A DNA stretch of 64,000 bases from Gordonia pseudamarae (GTDB lineage Bacteria > Actinomycetota > Actinomycetes > Mycobacteriales > Mycobacteriaceae): positions 3,658,001 to 3,722,000 of the forward strand of contig NZ_CP045809.1 of assembly GCF_025273675.1 (NCBI RefSeq), read 5' to 3'. A model generated the notes under the pieces. It saw nothing but the letters and a program-made list of their open reading frames with translations. It ran no database searches and was not told the origin of the DNA. Both the position numbers and the translations under genes were made by a program. The stretch's first letter is position 1, and each line of letters opens with the position of its first letter. Shown in pieces: positions 17,565 to 26,361 of this stretch.

Positions 17565-17978
17565 CCTTTCTTTCAGCCCAGTGGTTCTTGCAGCCCGGTG
17601 GTTCACGGCCGCGGCGGTACTGGTTTTCCGGTGTCGACCGCGGCCGCTGTCATATCCCGAGATGGGACGACAGGGATCACACAACTATCCCGAGCCACAT
17701 TTTCGGGTGCGGCAGATTGCCGACAGTATCAGGTGAATTGATCTCCCGTAGAATTGGATACTTTCGTTTCGATATCCGATAGCGTTGCGGTGCATACCAG
17801 TTCGCACCACCACACAAAGCTTGGCATCGAAAGAGACAGCCCGCGAGCAACTCTCATCGCGAATCAGACCGGACGGCCTTGGCGGGCCCACATCGGCGAT
17901 CGGCGACAGGCCCGTATCGAGGCGTCACGCCGGGGAAAAGTGACGCCTCCGCCGGTGAATCACCGGCGGAGGCGTCGT
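17565..17978. other. Intergenic region between lsr2-like gene and tRNA-fMet
   Basis: 414 bases, more AT-rich than its surroundings. A G+C-rich inverted repeat (CGGCCGCGG near 17609 against CCGCGGCCG near 17639) about 45 bases after the lsr2-like stop could terminate that gene. The right end holds the tRNA terminator. The middle (about 17660-17930) contains no coding frame I can support. Confidence 0.5.
17938..17977 (-). terminator. Intrinsic terminator of tRNA-fMet
   Basis: Perfect 16-bp stem with a 3-base loop (arms 17942-17957 and 17961-17976). On the minus strand the hairpin is followed by ACTTTTCCCC, so it terminates transcription immediately downstream of the tRNA. Confidence 0.85.
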
Positions 17979-18055
17979 TGGTAGCGGGGACAGGATTTGA
18001 ACCTGCGACCTCTGGGTTATGAGCCCAGCGAGCTACCGAGCTGCTCCACCCCGCG
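17979..18055 (-). tRNA. Initiator tRNA-fMet (CAU), CCA encoded
   Basis: 77 nt on the minus strand, from CGCGGGGTGGAGCAGC to the encoded CCA. The anticodon loop CTCATAA is closed by three consecutive G-C pairs (GGG/CCC), and the first acceptor pair is a mismatch (C1 against T72). Both are hallmarks of the initiator. The T-arm GGTTCAAATCC is intact. Confidence 0.97.
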
Positions 18056-18288
18056 TTGGTGAACACCACGTTACAGGGCGGCCAAGCGCGCACGCAAATC
18101 AGTTGCCACGTAGCCCTCGACACGCTCTGAACTGGGAATTTACTCGCAACAGGCGACAAATCCCGGCGACGGACGTGGATTCTGCGACATATCCGCCGAT
18201 CAGCGGCATATGTGATTTGGCACACACAGGCGTACGCTGAGACTTGCCCTACACCAGATCAGCAGGAGGCGACCCACAGGAGGTTCCC

Positions 18289-18594
18289 ATGACCGCCCAC
18301 AGCTCGTACACCACCCATTACCCGCACAGGCACGAAAGCCACGGAAACCACCCGATGAGCTACGTCGGATTCATCCTCGTTCTCACCGGATTCACCACGG
18401 CCGCGCTCTGGCTGGTACACCTTGCCGGCGACAGCACGGGCCCCGCCATCGGCTACGGCATCGCCGCGGCACTCGCCTTCGGCAGCGCGGTGACCATCTT
18501 CGTGATGCTGACCCGGCGCACCCACCACAGTCCGCTCCTGCCCGACAACACCGACGCCGAGACCCGGCGATACCTACACGAGTACCGCGACTGA
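18289..18594 (+). CDS. Small two-helix membrane protein, unknown
   Basis: 101 residues from ATG 18289 with a textbook AGGAGG 7 bases upstream; an upstream in-frame start lacks one. A His-rich N-terminus (THYPHRHESHGNH) precedes two predicted membrane helices (YVGFILVLTGFTTAALWLVH and YGIAAALAFGSAVTIFVML) and a charged C-terminal tail ending RRYLHEYRD. I recognise no family. The histidines could bind metal but nothing else supports that. It stands alone between the tRNA and a convergent large membrane gene. Confidence 0.75.
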   Translation: MTAHSSYTTHYPHRHESHGNHPMSYVGFILVLTGFTTAALWLVHLAGDSTGPAIGYGIAAALAFGSAVTIFVMLTRRTHHSPLLPDNTDAETRRYLHEYRD

Positions 18595-18643
18595 CGGCAG
18601 AAGCCACACGGCCGGCAGAGAGCACACCGGCAACGGACGAACG

Positions 18644-18729
18644 ACGTCAACACAAGGCACCGCGTCAACGGAAAGCACGACGTCAACAGAAGGCACGGAG
18701 TCCCCCGGTCACCAGGACCAGGGGACTCC
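18644..18729. repeat. Degenerate 18-bp repeats followed by a terminator hairpin
   Basis: Three degenerate units of about 18 bp (GTCAACA-NAAGGCAC type) at 18644-18696 lead into a hairpin with 9-bp arms GGAGTCCCC (18697-18705) and GGGGACTCC (18721-18729). The hairpin separates two convergent genes and may stop transcription from both sides, although neither side has a clear U-tract. Confidence 0.6.
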
Positions 18730-18754
18730 GCCGCGCAGGCACTCCGCCCGAGGA

Positions 18755-21733
18755 TCAGCCTCCGGCGTTCTCGTATGCGTCGACAGCCTGCTGGAGCTTG
18801 TCCAAGGCCTCGCCGTAGGCCGTGAAATCGCCCGCCTGCTGGGCGGCCTTCAGCTCGTCGAGCGCCGAACCCATCGCCGCGACCGCATTGTCACGCTGCG
18901 ACGACTGCCCACCCGACGTCGCCGGCGGCGTCGTCGTGCCCTGCTGATTGCCCTCGGGCTGGTTCGGCGTGGTCGTCTCGCCGGGGACGGTGACCGCGTT
19001 TTCCGGGTCGATACCCACCTGCGCCAGCGCACCGGCGGTGGTGGAGGCGTAACCGATGCGTGCGGTACTGCCGATCTTGTCCTGATACTGCGTCACGATC
19101 CGGAACAGACGTGGATACGAACCCTCACCCTTGGCCTGCACATACAGCGGCATCACGTAGAGGACGCCGTTGTCGCCCACCGGCAGTGTCAGCAGGTTGC
19201 CGAACTGGGTGGTGGCCGTGTTCTCCAGGTTCTTCAGGTTCTCCGAGACCCGGGGGTCGGCCTTCATCGGGTTGAACGCCTGCTTGGGACCGACTCGCTG
19301 CGAGCTCAGCGGCAACGTGCGCAACGTGATCCGGCCGTAATCGTCCGGATCGGACGACGCCGTCATGTAGGCACCCAGGATCGGCCGGTTCAGCCGCGTC
19401 ATCACCGAGGTGAGCTGGAACGAGGAACGCTTGTCGTCGGGATCGGCCGCCACGAAGTAATACGGTGGCTGATCGAGGCCTTGGCGGTCGGCCTGCTCGT
19501 TGGTCGGGTCCGCGGGCACCGACCAGAACTGGCTGCCCTGGAAGAACGCCTGCGGGTCCTTCACGTGATACCTCGCCAGCAGGGTCCGCTGAATCTTGAA
19601 CAGATCCTCCGGATACCGCACGTGGTCACGCAGATCGCCCTGCTTGTCGAATTCGGCACGTGTTTCGACGGTGCCCGGGAACACCTTCATCCACGTCTTG
19701 AGCACCGGGTCCTTGTCGTCGAACTGGTACAGCTTCACCTCACCGCTGTACGCGTCGACCGTGGCCTTCACCGAGTTGCGCACATACGACACGGTCCGAT
19801 TGACCTGGGTACGTCCGGTCTGCCCGCGGTTGAGCTCCTGCGCGTCGGTGGTCAGCGCCTGCAGCGATGTCTTCTGCGCGTACGGATAGCTTTCGAGCGT
19901 GGTGTAACCGTCGACGATCCACTTGATCGAGCCGTCCGACATCACCGCCGGGTACGTCTTCGAATCCACGGTCAGCCACGGTGCCGCCTTCTTGACCCGG
20001 TCCCGCGGATCCCGGTTGTACAGGATCGTGGAGTTCTTGTTGATCTCGCTCGACAGCAGGAAGTTGCGCTCGCCGAACTTCACCGAGTACATGAACCGGT
20101 TGAGCCAGTTGCCCAGCGACACCCCCGAGTCACCCTGATAGGTGTACTTGGTGTTGTCGGTGTCGTATTCACGGGCCGGGGCACCGTCGGAACCGACGAT
20201 CGCGTAGTCGGGAGTGCCCTTGGAAATCAGCTCACCGAAGTAGATGCGCGGCTCGGTGACCTTGATCGGCGAATTCTTGCGGTACTCCTCCGACCGGTAG
20301 TTGCTCAGGTCGCCCACCAGGAAGTCCGGTTCACCCGAACCCTGGGTGTCGTTCTCGTCGGCCGCGGCCTTGCGGACCGTGTTGGCCGGGGCCGCGACGA
20401 AACCGTTGCCGTGCGTGTACGTCAGATGCTTGTTGAGCCAGTTCGCCTGGTCGCCGGCCAGCCGGTCCGGATCGATCTCGCGAACCGCCACCACGTAGTC
20501 GCGCAGTTCGCCGTCGACCTTGTACCGGTCGATCGACAGCTGGCTGGGGAAGCCGTAGAAGTTCTGCCGCTGCTGCAACTGCGTGTACGTGCCCGAGACG
20601 ATGTTCGGGTCGAGGATGCGGATATTGGACAGCGTCGCCTTGTCGCCGTTGACCGTGGCCGGATCGGGGTCGGTCGAGGCCCAGTTGTCTCTGACCGTGA
20701 CGTTGTCCTCGCCTATGCCGTACGCCTGTTCGGTGGCCTCGATATTTCGCGCGATGTACTTGGCCTCCTTCTGCGCGGCGTTCGGCTTGACCGAGAACTG
20801 CTCGACCGCCAGCGGCCATCCCACACCGATCAGCAACGCCGACACCAGCATCAGCACGGTCGCCAGGGCCGGGACCCGAAGGTCGCGCAGCACCACGCCC
20901 GCGAAGAACGCCACCGCGCAGATGATCGCGATCGCCATCAGGATCAGCTTCGAGGACAGCACCGCGTTGGCGTCGGTGTAGCTCATGCCGGTAAACGTTT
21001 CCTGTTTGCGTTCACTCGACAGCAGCGCATAGCGGTCCAGCCAGTACGCCACCGCCTTGAGCAGCAGGAAGATGCCCGCGAGCACCGACAGCTGGACCCG
21101 CGCCGACATGGAGATCGACGGCGCGACGCCACCACCGCCGAGCCGGATCGACCCGAACAGGTAGTGCGTCAGCAGATTCACCACGAAGGCCACCACGACG
21201 ATGACGAACAGCAGGTTGAGCACGAAACGCCAAAACGGCAGATCGAAGGCGTAGAAGCCCACGTCCAGACCGAACTGCGGGTCCTTCACGCCGAACGACT
21301 CACCCTTGAGGAACACCTGAACCGTGGACCACGACCCCTGCGCCACCAGACCGGCGAGCACACCGATGAGCACCGGGGGCAGCACCGCGAACCAGCGCAC
21401 CCGGCTCATCACCGTGGTGCGATACCGCGCGAGCGGATCCGGTCCGATCCCCGACGGCACGAACACCGACCGGGACCGGTAGGCGACCGCGATCGCCGCG
21501 AACACGATCAACCCGGTGACCACCGCCGCCACCAGGAACACGATGATCCGCGTCCAGATGATCGTGGAGAACACCTCGGTGTATCCGATGTCGGAGAACC
21601 ACAACCAATCAGTGATCAGGCTGACGGCACGAGGGCCCACCAACAGCAGGATCAGGACGGCAACGCCGATCCAGATCACCACCTTGCTTCTGCGTGACAG
21701 TGTCGGCAATCCCGCCGGCCCGCGAACGCTCAC
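18755..21733 (-). CDS. UPF0182 family integral membrane protein
   Basis: 992 residues from GTG 21733, with GGAGAGTAGG 6 bases upstream. Seven or so hydrophobic segments fill the first third (for example VVIWIGVAVLILLLVGP and ILMAIAIICAVAFFAGVVL). The long remainder is predicted extracytoplasmic and ends in a low-complexity Pro/Thr/Gln linker plus a helical tail (ELKAAQQAGDFTAYGEALDKLQ). Length and the order of domains match UPF0182 proteins of Mycobacteriales (M. tuberculosis Rv3193c). The function of the family is not established; a role in the cell envelope is inferred from topology. It is divergent from the PPA1309-like gene and marks the start of the conserved Rv3193c-Rv3213c block. Confidence 0.93.
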   Translation of the reverse strand: MSVRGPAGLPTLSRRSKVVIWIGVAVLILLLVGPRAVSLITDWLWFSDIGYTEVFSTIIWTRIIVFLVAAVVTGLIVFAAIAVAYRSRSVFVPSGIGPDPLARYRTTVMSRVRWFAVLPPVLIGVLAGLVAQGSWSTVQVFLKGESFGVKDPQFGLDVGFYAFDLPFWRFVLNLLFVIVVVAFVVNLLTHYLFGSIRLGGGGVAPSISMSARVQLSVLAGIFLLLKAVAYWLDRYALLSSERKQETFTGMSYTDANAVLSSKLILMAIAIICAVAFFAGVVLRDLRVPALATVLMLVSALLIGVGWPLAVEQFSVKPNAAQKEAKYIARNIEATEQAYGIGEDNVTVRDNWASTDPDPATVNGDKATLSNIRILDPNIVSGTYTQLQQRQNFYGFPSQLSIDRYKVDGELRDYVVAVREIDPDRLAGDQANWLNKHLTYTHGNGFVAAPANTVRKAAADENDTQGSGEPDFLVGDLSNYRSEEYRKNSPIKVTEPRIYFGELISKGTPDYAIVGSDGAPAREYDTDNTKYTYQGDSGVSLGNWLNRFMYSVKFGERNFLLSSEINKNSTILYNRDPRDRVKKAAPWLTVDSKTYPAVMSDGSIKWIVDGYTTLESYPYAQKTSLQALTTDAQELNRGQTGRTQVNRTVSYVRNSVKATVDAYSGEVKLYQFDDKDPVLKTWMKVFPGTVETRAEFDKQGDLRDHVRYPEDLFKIQRTLLARYHVKDPQAFFQGSQFWSVPADPTNEQADRQGLDQPPYYFVAADPDDKRSSFQLTSVMTRLNRPILGAYMTASSDPDDYGRITLRTLPLSSQRVGPKQAFNPMKADPRVSENLKNLENTATTQFGNLLTLPVGDNGVLYVMPLYVQAKGEGSYPRLFRIVTQYQDKIGSTARIGYASTTAGALAQVGIDPENAVTVPGETTTPNQPEGNQQGTTTPPATSGGQSSQRDNAVAAMGSALDELKAAQQAGDFTAYGEALDKLQQAVDAYENAGG

Positions 21734-21948
21734 CTGACCTACTCTCCAAAGTTCCCAATTCGGACATCTACCAGAACTCTAGCCACATGGCAGTGACCAC
21801 CAGAATGCCACCACCCGCCCCGCACCACGGCGAAGCCGGACATCGGTCACCCACTCTACTTGCGCACGGTCACCGCACGGCCGACCTGATAGAACCGGCA
21901 CCCGACACCACCCGGGCCCGATCGCGGCGATACGGGCAAGATGAAGGG

Positions 21949-22515
21949 GTGAGTACCGCACTGACCCCCGACGCGCTGGGCAGCGCGCTGCGCGATGTCG
22001 CCACATATGTCGGCGCCGACGGCTGGAACCAGCCCCCCGCCCTTTTCGCCCTCGTCCCCACCCACGTCCTCGCCGCGGCCAACCCCGGACTCATCGACGC
22101 CGGCGACGACTCCGAACTGAGTCCCGTGGCCCAGGACCCGCTCCGCCTCGACACCGACGACCACCACGCCGAACTCGAACAGGTCCTCGCCACCACCTCG
22201 TGGCCCGACGCCGTCGCGGGCTGCGCTCTCGTCCTGCAGGTTGTCGTCGTCCCGCCCGAGGCCGAGGCCGCCCTCGACTCCGCCTTCGAACCACTCCTGG
22301 GCGACCCGGACGCCGCAGAGGCCGCCGCCCGCGAAGTCGCCAGGACGCACCCCGGAAGCCGGGTCGCCCGGCTCATCGTCGGCGCGCTGCGCGGCGGAAC
22401 GCAGCTGGTCCTCATGCAGCTCAAGCCAGAAACCGGAGACGAGGACCCCCAAGAACTCCTCACCCATCCCGACCTCGCCCCCAATCTGGTGGCGGCCCTC
22501 GCGTCGACGCTGTGA
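21949..22515 (+). CDS. PPA1309-like conserved protein
   Basis: 188 residues from GTG 21949 (STALTPDALGSALRDVATYV), preceded by AAGATGAAGG. It is an acidic soluble protein with a conserved core (WPDAVAGCALVLQVVVVPPEAE) and a C-terminal block ARLIVGALRGGTQLVLMQL. A protein of this size and position, between the UPF0182 gene and the PDZ protease, is usually annotated as PPA1309 family in actinobacteria. No function is known and no motif suggests one. The start is chosen because upstream codons lack the family-like sequence. Confidence 0.75.
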   Translation: MSTALTPDALGSALRDVATYVGADGWNQPPALFALVPTHVLAAANPGLIDAGDDSELSPVAQDPLRLDTDDHHAELEQVLATTSWPDAVAGCALVLQVVVVPPEAEAALDSAFEPLLGDPDAAEAAAREVARTHPGSRVARLIVGALRGGTQLVLMQLKPETGDEDPQELLTHPDLAPNLVAALASTL

Positions 22516-22586
22516 CGTCCGGGGCCGGATCAGGCTCCGCTCGATCCCACCCGATCCGAACCCGACCGATCCCATCCTTTGGGCAG

Positions 22587-22661
22587 CACTGCGGGAATCA
22601 ACACCGCGGGAATCAACACTGCGGGAATCAACACTGCGGGGATCAACACTGCGGGAGCGGC
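22587..22661. repeat. 15-bp tandem repeat across the PDZ protease stop codon
   Basis: Five 15-bp units (CACTGCGGGAATCAA and variants) at 22587, 22602, 22617, 22632 and 22647. On the minus strand each full unit reads Pro-Gln-Cys-stop in the frame of the protease gene, so the gene's final codons and TGA are repeated downstream at least three more times. Confidence 0.85.
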
Positions 22662-23683
22662 TGTCCGGCTCCCAGCTTCTCGAGGGCACCGAGTGCGTCA
22701 TCGAGGGTGTTCACCTTGACCAGCTCCAAACCGTCGGGCTTGTCGCCCTTGGCCTCGCTGCAATTGCCCACCGGAACCAGGAACACCGTGGCACCCTCGT
22801 CCCTGGCCGCACGCGTCTTGTGGGTGATACCGCCGATCAGCCCGACATTGCCGTCCGGATCGATCGTGCCGGTTCCGGCGATGAACTTGCCGCTGTTCAG
22901 CAGGCCGGGAGTGAGTTTGTCAATCACCGCCAGCGTCATCATCAGACCCGCCGACGGACCGCCGATGTCACCCACGTTGAAGGTGATCTTCAGATTCGGA
23001 TCGGCGTTGCGCAGCTCCGGCGTCACGCCGAGGTATCCGCGCTTGGGATCGTCCGGCCGCTTGCCCACTGTGACCGAGACGTGCTGTATCGCCGTGCCCC
23101 GCCGCACCTCAAGCGCCAGCGCGGTGCCCGGCGCCAGCGCGCGGATGATCTGTTGCACCTGGGCGGTCGTCCTGACCGGCTCGCCGGCGACACTCACCAG
23201 CACGTCGTCCTTACGCAACACGCCGGCGGCCGGACCGTCCGCCGCCACGTCTTCCACGATCAGCTCGGTCGGTCGATTCAGATGCAGCAGCGCCGCCAGC
23301 GTGGCGTTGTCCTCCGAGTCGGTCATGTCGCGCAGATTGCCTTCGCGGACCTGTTGGGGCGACTGATCGGACGGGAACACCCGGTCCCGCGGCGACAGTG
23401 TGTACTCGCCCGACACCCACTTGCCGATCGAGTCGAAAAGGCTCATCCCGTCGACGACCGACACCGTGGTCAGGTTGAGATTGCCCGCGGTCTTGTCGAC
23501 CTGGGCCCCCTCGATCTGCACCACCGGTTTGTCACCGGCCATGCCCAGGGTGTTGACGGTGGGACCCGGCCCCAATGCGACATAGGGAACCTTGACGGAT
23601 GTACCGATCACCAGAAGCGCCACGAATGCCAGTACCGTCACGGCCACGGTGACCAGGCGCCGAAGGCCGGGCTTCAGACTCAT
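22643..23683 (-). CDS. PDZ domain-containing Lon-like serine protease
   Basis: 346 residues, ATG 23683. An N-terminal membrane anchor (LVTVAVTVLAFVALLVIGTSV) precedes a PDZ domain (about residues 130-220, AAGVLRKDDVLVSVAGEPV) and a Lon-type C-terminal protease domain. The catalytic serine is in GDIGGPSAGLMM and the lysine in GGITHKTRAARDEG, giving the Ser-Lys dyad. It matches the M. tuberculosis Rv3194c family (YlbL/SdrC-type proteases), which act outside the membrane in quality control. The 3' end overlaps the 15-bp tandem repeat, which repeats its last codons and stop. Confidence 0.92.
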   Translation of the reverse strand: MSLKPGLRRLVTVAVTVLAFVALLVIGTSVKVPYVALGPGPTVNTLGMAGDKPVVQIEGAQVDKTAGNLNLTTVSVVDGMSLFDSIGKWVSGEYTLSPRDRVFPSDQSPQQVREGNLRDMTDSEDNATLAALLHLNRPTELIVEDVAADGPAAGVLRKDDVLVSVAGEPVRTTAQVQQIIRALAPGTALALEVRRGTAIQHVSVTVGKRPDDPKRGYLGVTPELRNADPNLKITFNVGDIGGPSAGLMMTLAVIDKLTPGLLNSGKFIAGTGTIDPDGNVGLIGGITHKTRAARDEGATVFLVPVGNCSEAKGDKPDGLELVKVNTLDDALGALEKLGAGQPLPQC

Positions 23684-23844
23684 TCGGCCCAGTGTATGCG
23701 GCGGACCTGATTTTGCCCCTCACGCCCCTGTCTTCCTCCGGCTTCCCATCGTCGCGGCGGCGCCCGCCCATCGGGCACCGGCTATCGCTCACGGCGAACG
23801 CCTCGGACCGATATCCCCGGGATCCGAACTGTACCGTTGAAGGC

Positions 23845-25311
23845 ATGACTGACCTGCCCTTCGGTTTCTCCTCATCCGGCGACGACGAGGACCGCCATGA
23901 CTCCGGCGACAACAGCGGCGGGAAAGGCGACGACAACCCGGGCAGGGGCCCGGGCGGCCAGAACCCGTTCGGGTTCGGTGGTGCGGGCGCACCGGGTTTC
24001 GACCCGTCCGCGTTCGACCCCGCCGCGCTGGGGCAGATGTTCTCCCAACTCGGCAGCCTGTTCAGCGGCATGGGGTCGGGAATGTCGGCCGGCGGATCTG
24101 CGGGGCCGGTCAACTACCAGCTCGCCGGCAACCTCGCCCGCCAGCAGATCGGCAGGTTCACCCCGGTCAGCACGGGTGAGACCAAGGCCGTCGAGGACGC
24201 GATCCGGCTCGCCGAGGTGTGGCTCGACGACGCCGCCGTGTTCCCCAGCGGCATCAGCACATCCGTGGCCTGGACACCGGTGCAGTGGCTGGAGGAGACG
24301 ATGCCCACGTGGCGACGACTCTGCGACCCGGTCGCCGTCCAGCTCTCCAAGACGTGGGAGAGCAATCTGCCGGCCGAGGCCGCCCAGTTCGCCGGACCGA
24401 TGATGGGCATGCTCACACAGATGAGCGGGATGGCCTTCGGTACCCAGCTCGGTCAGGGACTCGGCCAACTCGCCAAGGAGGTGCTCGGCGGCACCGACAT
24501 CGGTCTGCCGCTGGCGCCCGACGGTGTCGCGGTGCTGCTGCCCGAGGCGATCGCCACGTTCACCGACGGCCTCGAACAGCCCGCGCAGGAAGTGCTGGTG
24601 TTCCTCGCCGCCCGCGAGGCGGCCGCGGTCCGGCTGTTCGCACACGTGCCATGGCTGCGCCAGCGGCTGTTGTCGACGGTCGAGGAGTACGCGCGCGGCA
24701 TCAGCATCGACTTCAGCGGAATCGAACAGCTCACCACCGACCTCGATCCCACCCAGTTGTTCTCCGACCCGTCCAAGCTCGAAGAGCTCATCAGTTCCTC
24801 GGCATCGTTCGAGCCGAAGACCACCCCCGAACAACAGGCCGCGCTCACCCGGCTCGAAACGCTGCTGGCCCTCATCGAGGGCTGGGTCGAGCAGGTTGTC
24901 ACCCATGCCCTCGGCGATCGCATCCCCGGAACCGGCGCGCTCACCGAGACGATGCGGCGGCGGCGGGCCTCGGGCGGTCCCGCCGAACAGACCTTCGCGA
25001 CGCTGATCGGACTCGAGCTGCGGCCCCGCAAGGTGCGTGAGGCCTCAACGCTGTGGCGGCAACTGCTGGAGGCCTCCGACGTCGCCACCCGCGACGGCGT
25101 GTGGGCACACCCCGACCTGATCCCCGACTCCACCGACCTCGACAACCCGGCCGCCTTCGTCGATCGGGTCATCGGTGGCGACACAAGCGCTTTCGACGAT
25201 CCGATCGCCGAACTCGAACGCACCCTCGCCCAGGAGCGCGAGCAGGGCGGACGGCAGAACAACACCGACGAGCAGGACGGTGACAAGAACAACGGCGGCA
25301 CGAGCGGGTAG
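23845..25311 (+). CDS. DUF2342 family (zinc-metalloprotease-like) protein
   Basis: 488 residues from ATG 23845 (MTDLPFGFSSSGDDEDRHDSG). A Gly/Asp-rich disordered N-terminus (about 60 residues) precedes the DUF2342 core (QLAGNLARQQIGRFTPVSTGE, then PTWRRLCDPVAVQLSKTWE). The family is commonly annotated as zinc-dependent metalloprotease, but where a HExxH-like helix is expected this protein reads FLAAREAAAVRLFAHVPWLR, with no HExxH. It may therefore be non-catalytic, or the annotation may be too broad. It corresponds to M. tuberculosis Rv3195. The C-terminus is polar (GGRQNNTDEQDGDKNNGG). Confidence 0.85.
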   Translation: MTDLPFGFSSSGDDEDRHDSGDNSGGKGDDNPGRGPGGQNPFGFGGAGAPGFDPSAFDPAALGQMFSQLGSLFSGMGSGMSAGGSAGPVNYQLAGNLARQQIGRFTPVSTGETKAVEDAIRLAEVWLDDAAVFPSGISTSVAWTPVQWLEETMPTWRRLCDPVAVQLSKTWESNLPAEAAQFAGPMMGMLTQMSGMAFGTQLGQGLGQLAKEVLGGTDIGLPLAPDGVAVLLPEAIATFTDGLEQPAQEVLVFLAAREAAAVRLFAHVPWLRQRLLSTVEEYARGISIDFSGIEQLTTDLDPTQLFSDPSKLEELISSSASFEPKTTPEQQAALTRLETLLALIEGWVEQVVTHALGDRIPGTGALTETMRRRRASGGPAEQTFATLIGLELRPRKVREASTLWRQLLEASDVATRDGVWAHPDLIPDSTDLDNPAAFVDRVIGGDTSAFDDPIAELERTLAQEREQGGRQNNTDEQDGDKNNGGTSG

Positions 25312-25377
25312 CGCGGGTTATCCACAGCCGCGAGATCGACACCGCGGAGCGACTGATTCGGCTGGCACACTTGCCTG

Positions 25378-26310
25378 ATGAGCAGGGGGATCATCGCCGA
25401 CACCACGCCGTCACCGCCGACGAGTTTTCCCGCACTGCACCCGCACGTGCATGTCATCGCGTTGACGCGCAACCGGATCCGCATCGGTTCCGGCCCCGCG
25501 GGCAGCCTTGAACTGATCGTGGCCGACGACATCGACATCGACAGGATGTGCGCGCTGCTCGGCTGGATGCGGGTCCGCCGACGCCGGGACGACATCATCC
25601 GCCGCGCCCGCACCGTCGGCCTGACGCGCCGCGACATCACCGGCGTCGTCCACGCACTCATCGGTGCCGGCCTCACCGAGGACCCACCGCACCCGGTCGG
25701 TGACGCCACCGCCGGTACCCTGCGGCAACACGAGCCCCGGCAGCACGAGACCCGGCGGCCGGTACGCGTCAGCATCGAGGGCCGCGGGCCGCTGACCACG
25801 CGGCTGCGGGCGCACCTGCCGGGTGTCGGCATCGCCGTGACCGGATTCGACGACGCCAACCTGACGATTCTCGCCGACCATCTCGTCCCCGACCCGCACG
25901 TCGTGGACACGCTGATGCGCCGCGGCCGGGCCCACCTACAGGTCCGCATGCGCGACGGCGCCGGATTGATCGGGCCGCTCGTGCTGCCCGGCCGGACCAG
26001 TTGTCTGCGCTGCGCCGACCATCACCGCACCACGGTCGAACCGCAGTGGCCGGTCATCGCCGCCGGGCTGGTCGGCCGCACCTCCGACGCCGCGCTCGCC
26101 CAGATACGGGCCACCGCCGCACTCGCCCAATGGCAGATCGAGGAACTGGCCGACGCCGTGGCGTCGATCGCCCACGGCCGGGCCCGGCCCGGTCCGCCGC
26201 AGCTGGTCGATCATGTCCTCGAACTGCACCCCGGACCGACCCGATTCGAACTGCGGCACTGGACACCTCATCCGCTGTGCGGCTGCCGGGAAGCATCTGC
26301 GGCTTACTAG
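25378..26310 (+). CDS. Cyclodehydratase/ThiF-like protein (Rv3196-like)
   Basis: 310 residues, ATG 25378, 66 bases after the DUF2342 stop. The N-terminal half resembles the leader-peptide-binding (RRE-like) region of azole-forming cyclodehydratases. The C-terminal half resembles an E1-like ThiF domain, including two cysteine pairs able to hold zinc: CLRCADHH (about residues 212-219) and CGC near the end (HPLCGCREAS). Relatives are auto-annotated as TOMM precursor leader-peptide-binding proteins. I see no precursor peptide or YcaO partner nearby, so the role is open; its fixed place in the conserved block argues for a housekeeping function. Confidence 0.72.
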   Translation: MSRGIIADTTPSPPTSFPALHPHVHVIALTRNRIRIGSGPAGSLELIVADDIDIDRMCALLGWMRVRRRRDDIIRRARTVGLTRRDITGVVHALIGAGLTEDPPHPVGDATAGTLRQHEPRQHETRRPVRVSIEGRGPLTTRLRAHLPGVGIAVTGFDDANLTILADHLVPDPHVVDTLMRRGRAHLQVRMRDGAGLIGPLVLPGRTSCLRCADHHRTTVEPQWPVIAAGLVGRTSDAALAQIRATAALAQWQIEELADAVASIAHGRARPGPPQLVDHVLELHPGPTRFELRHWTPHPLCGCREASAAY

Positions 26311-26361
26311 GATCGGCGGCGGCCGCAGTCCGCTAATGTCGCGGGTGGGGAAAGGAGTCGC

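Noticed and set aside
19481..21697. Long plus-strand open frame opposite the UPF0182 gene
   Set aside because: Shadow of the UPF0182 protein; Arg/His-rich composition typical of antisense frames.
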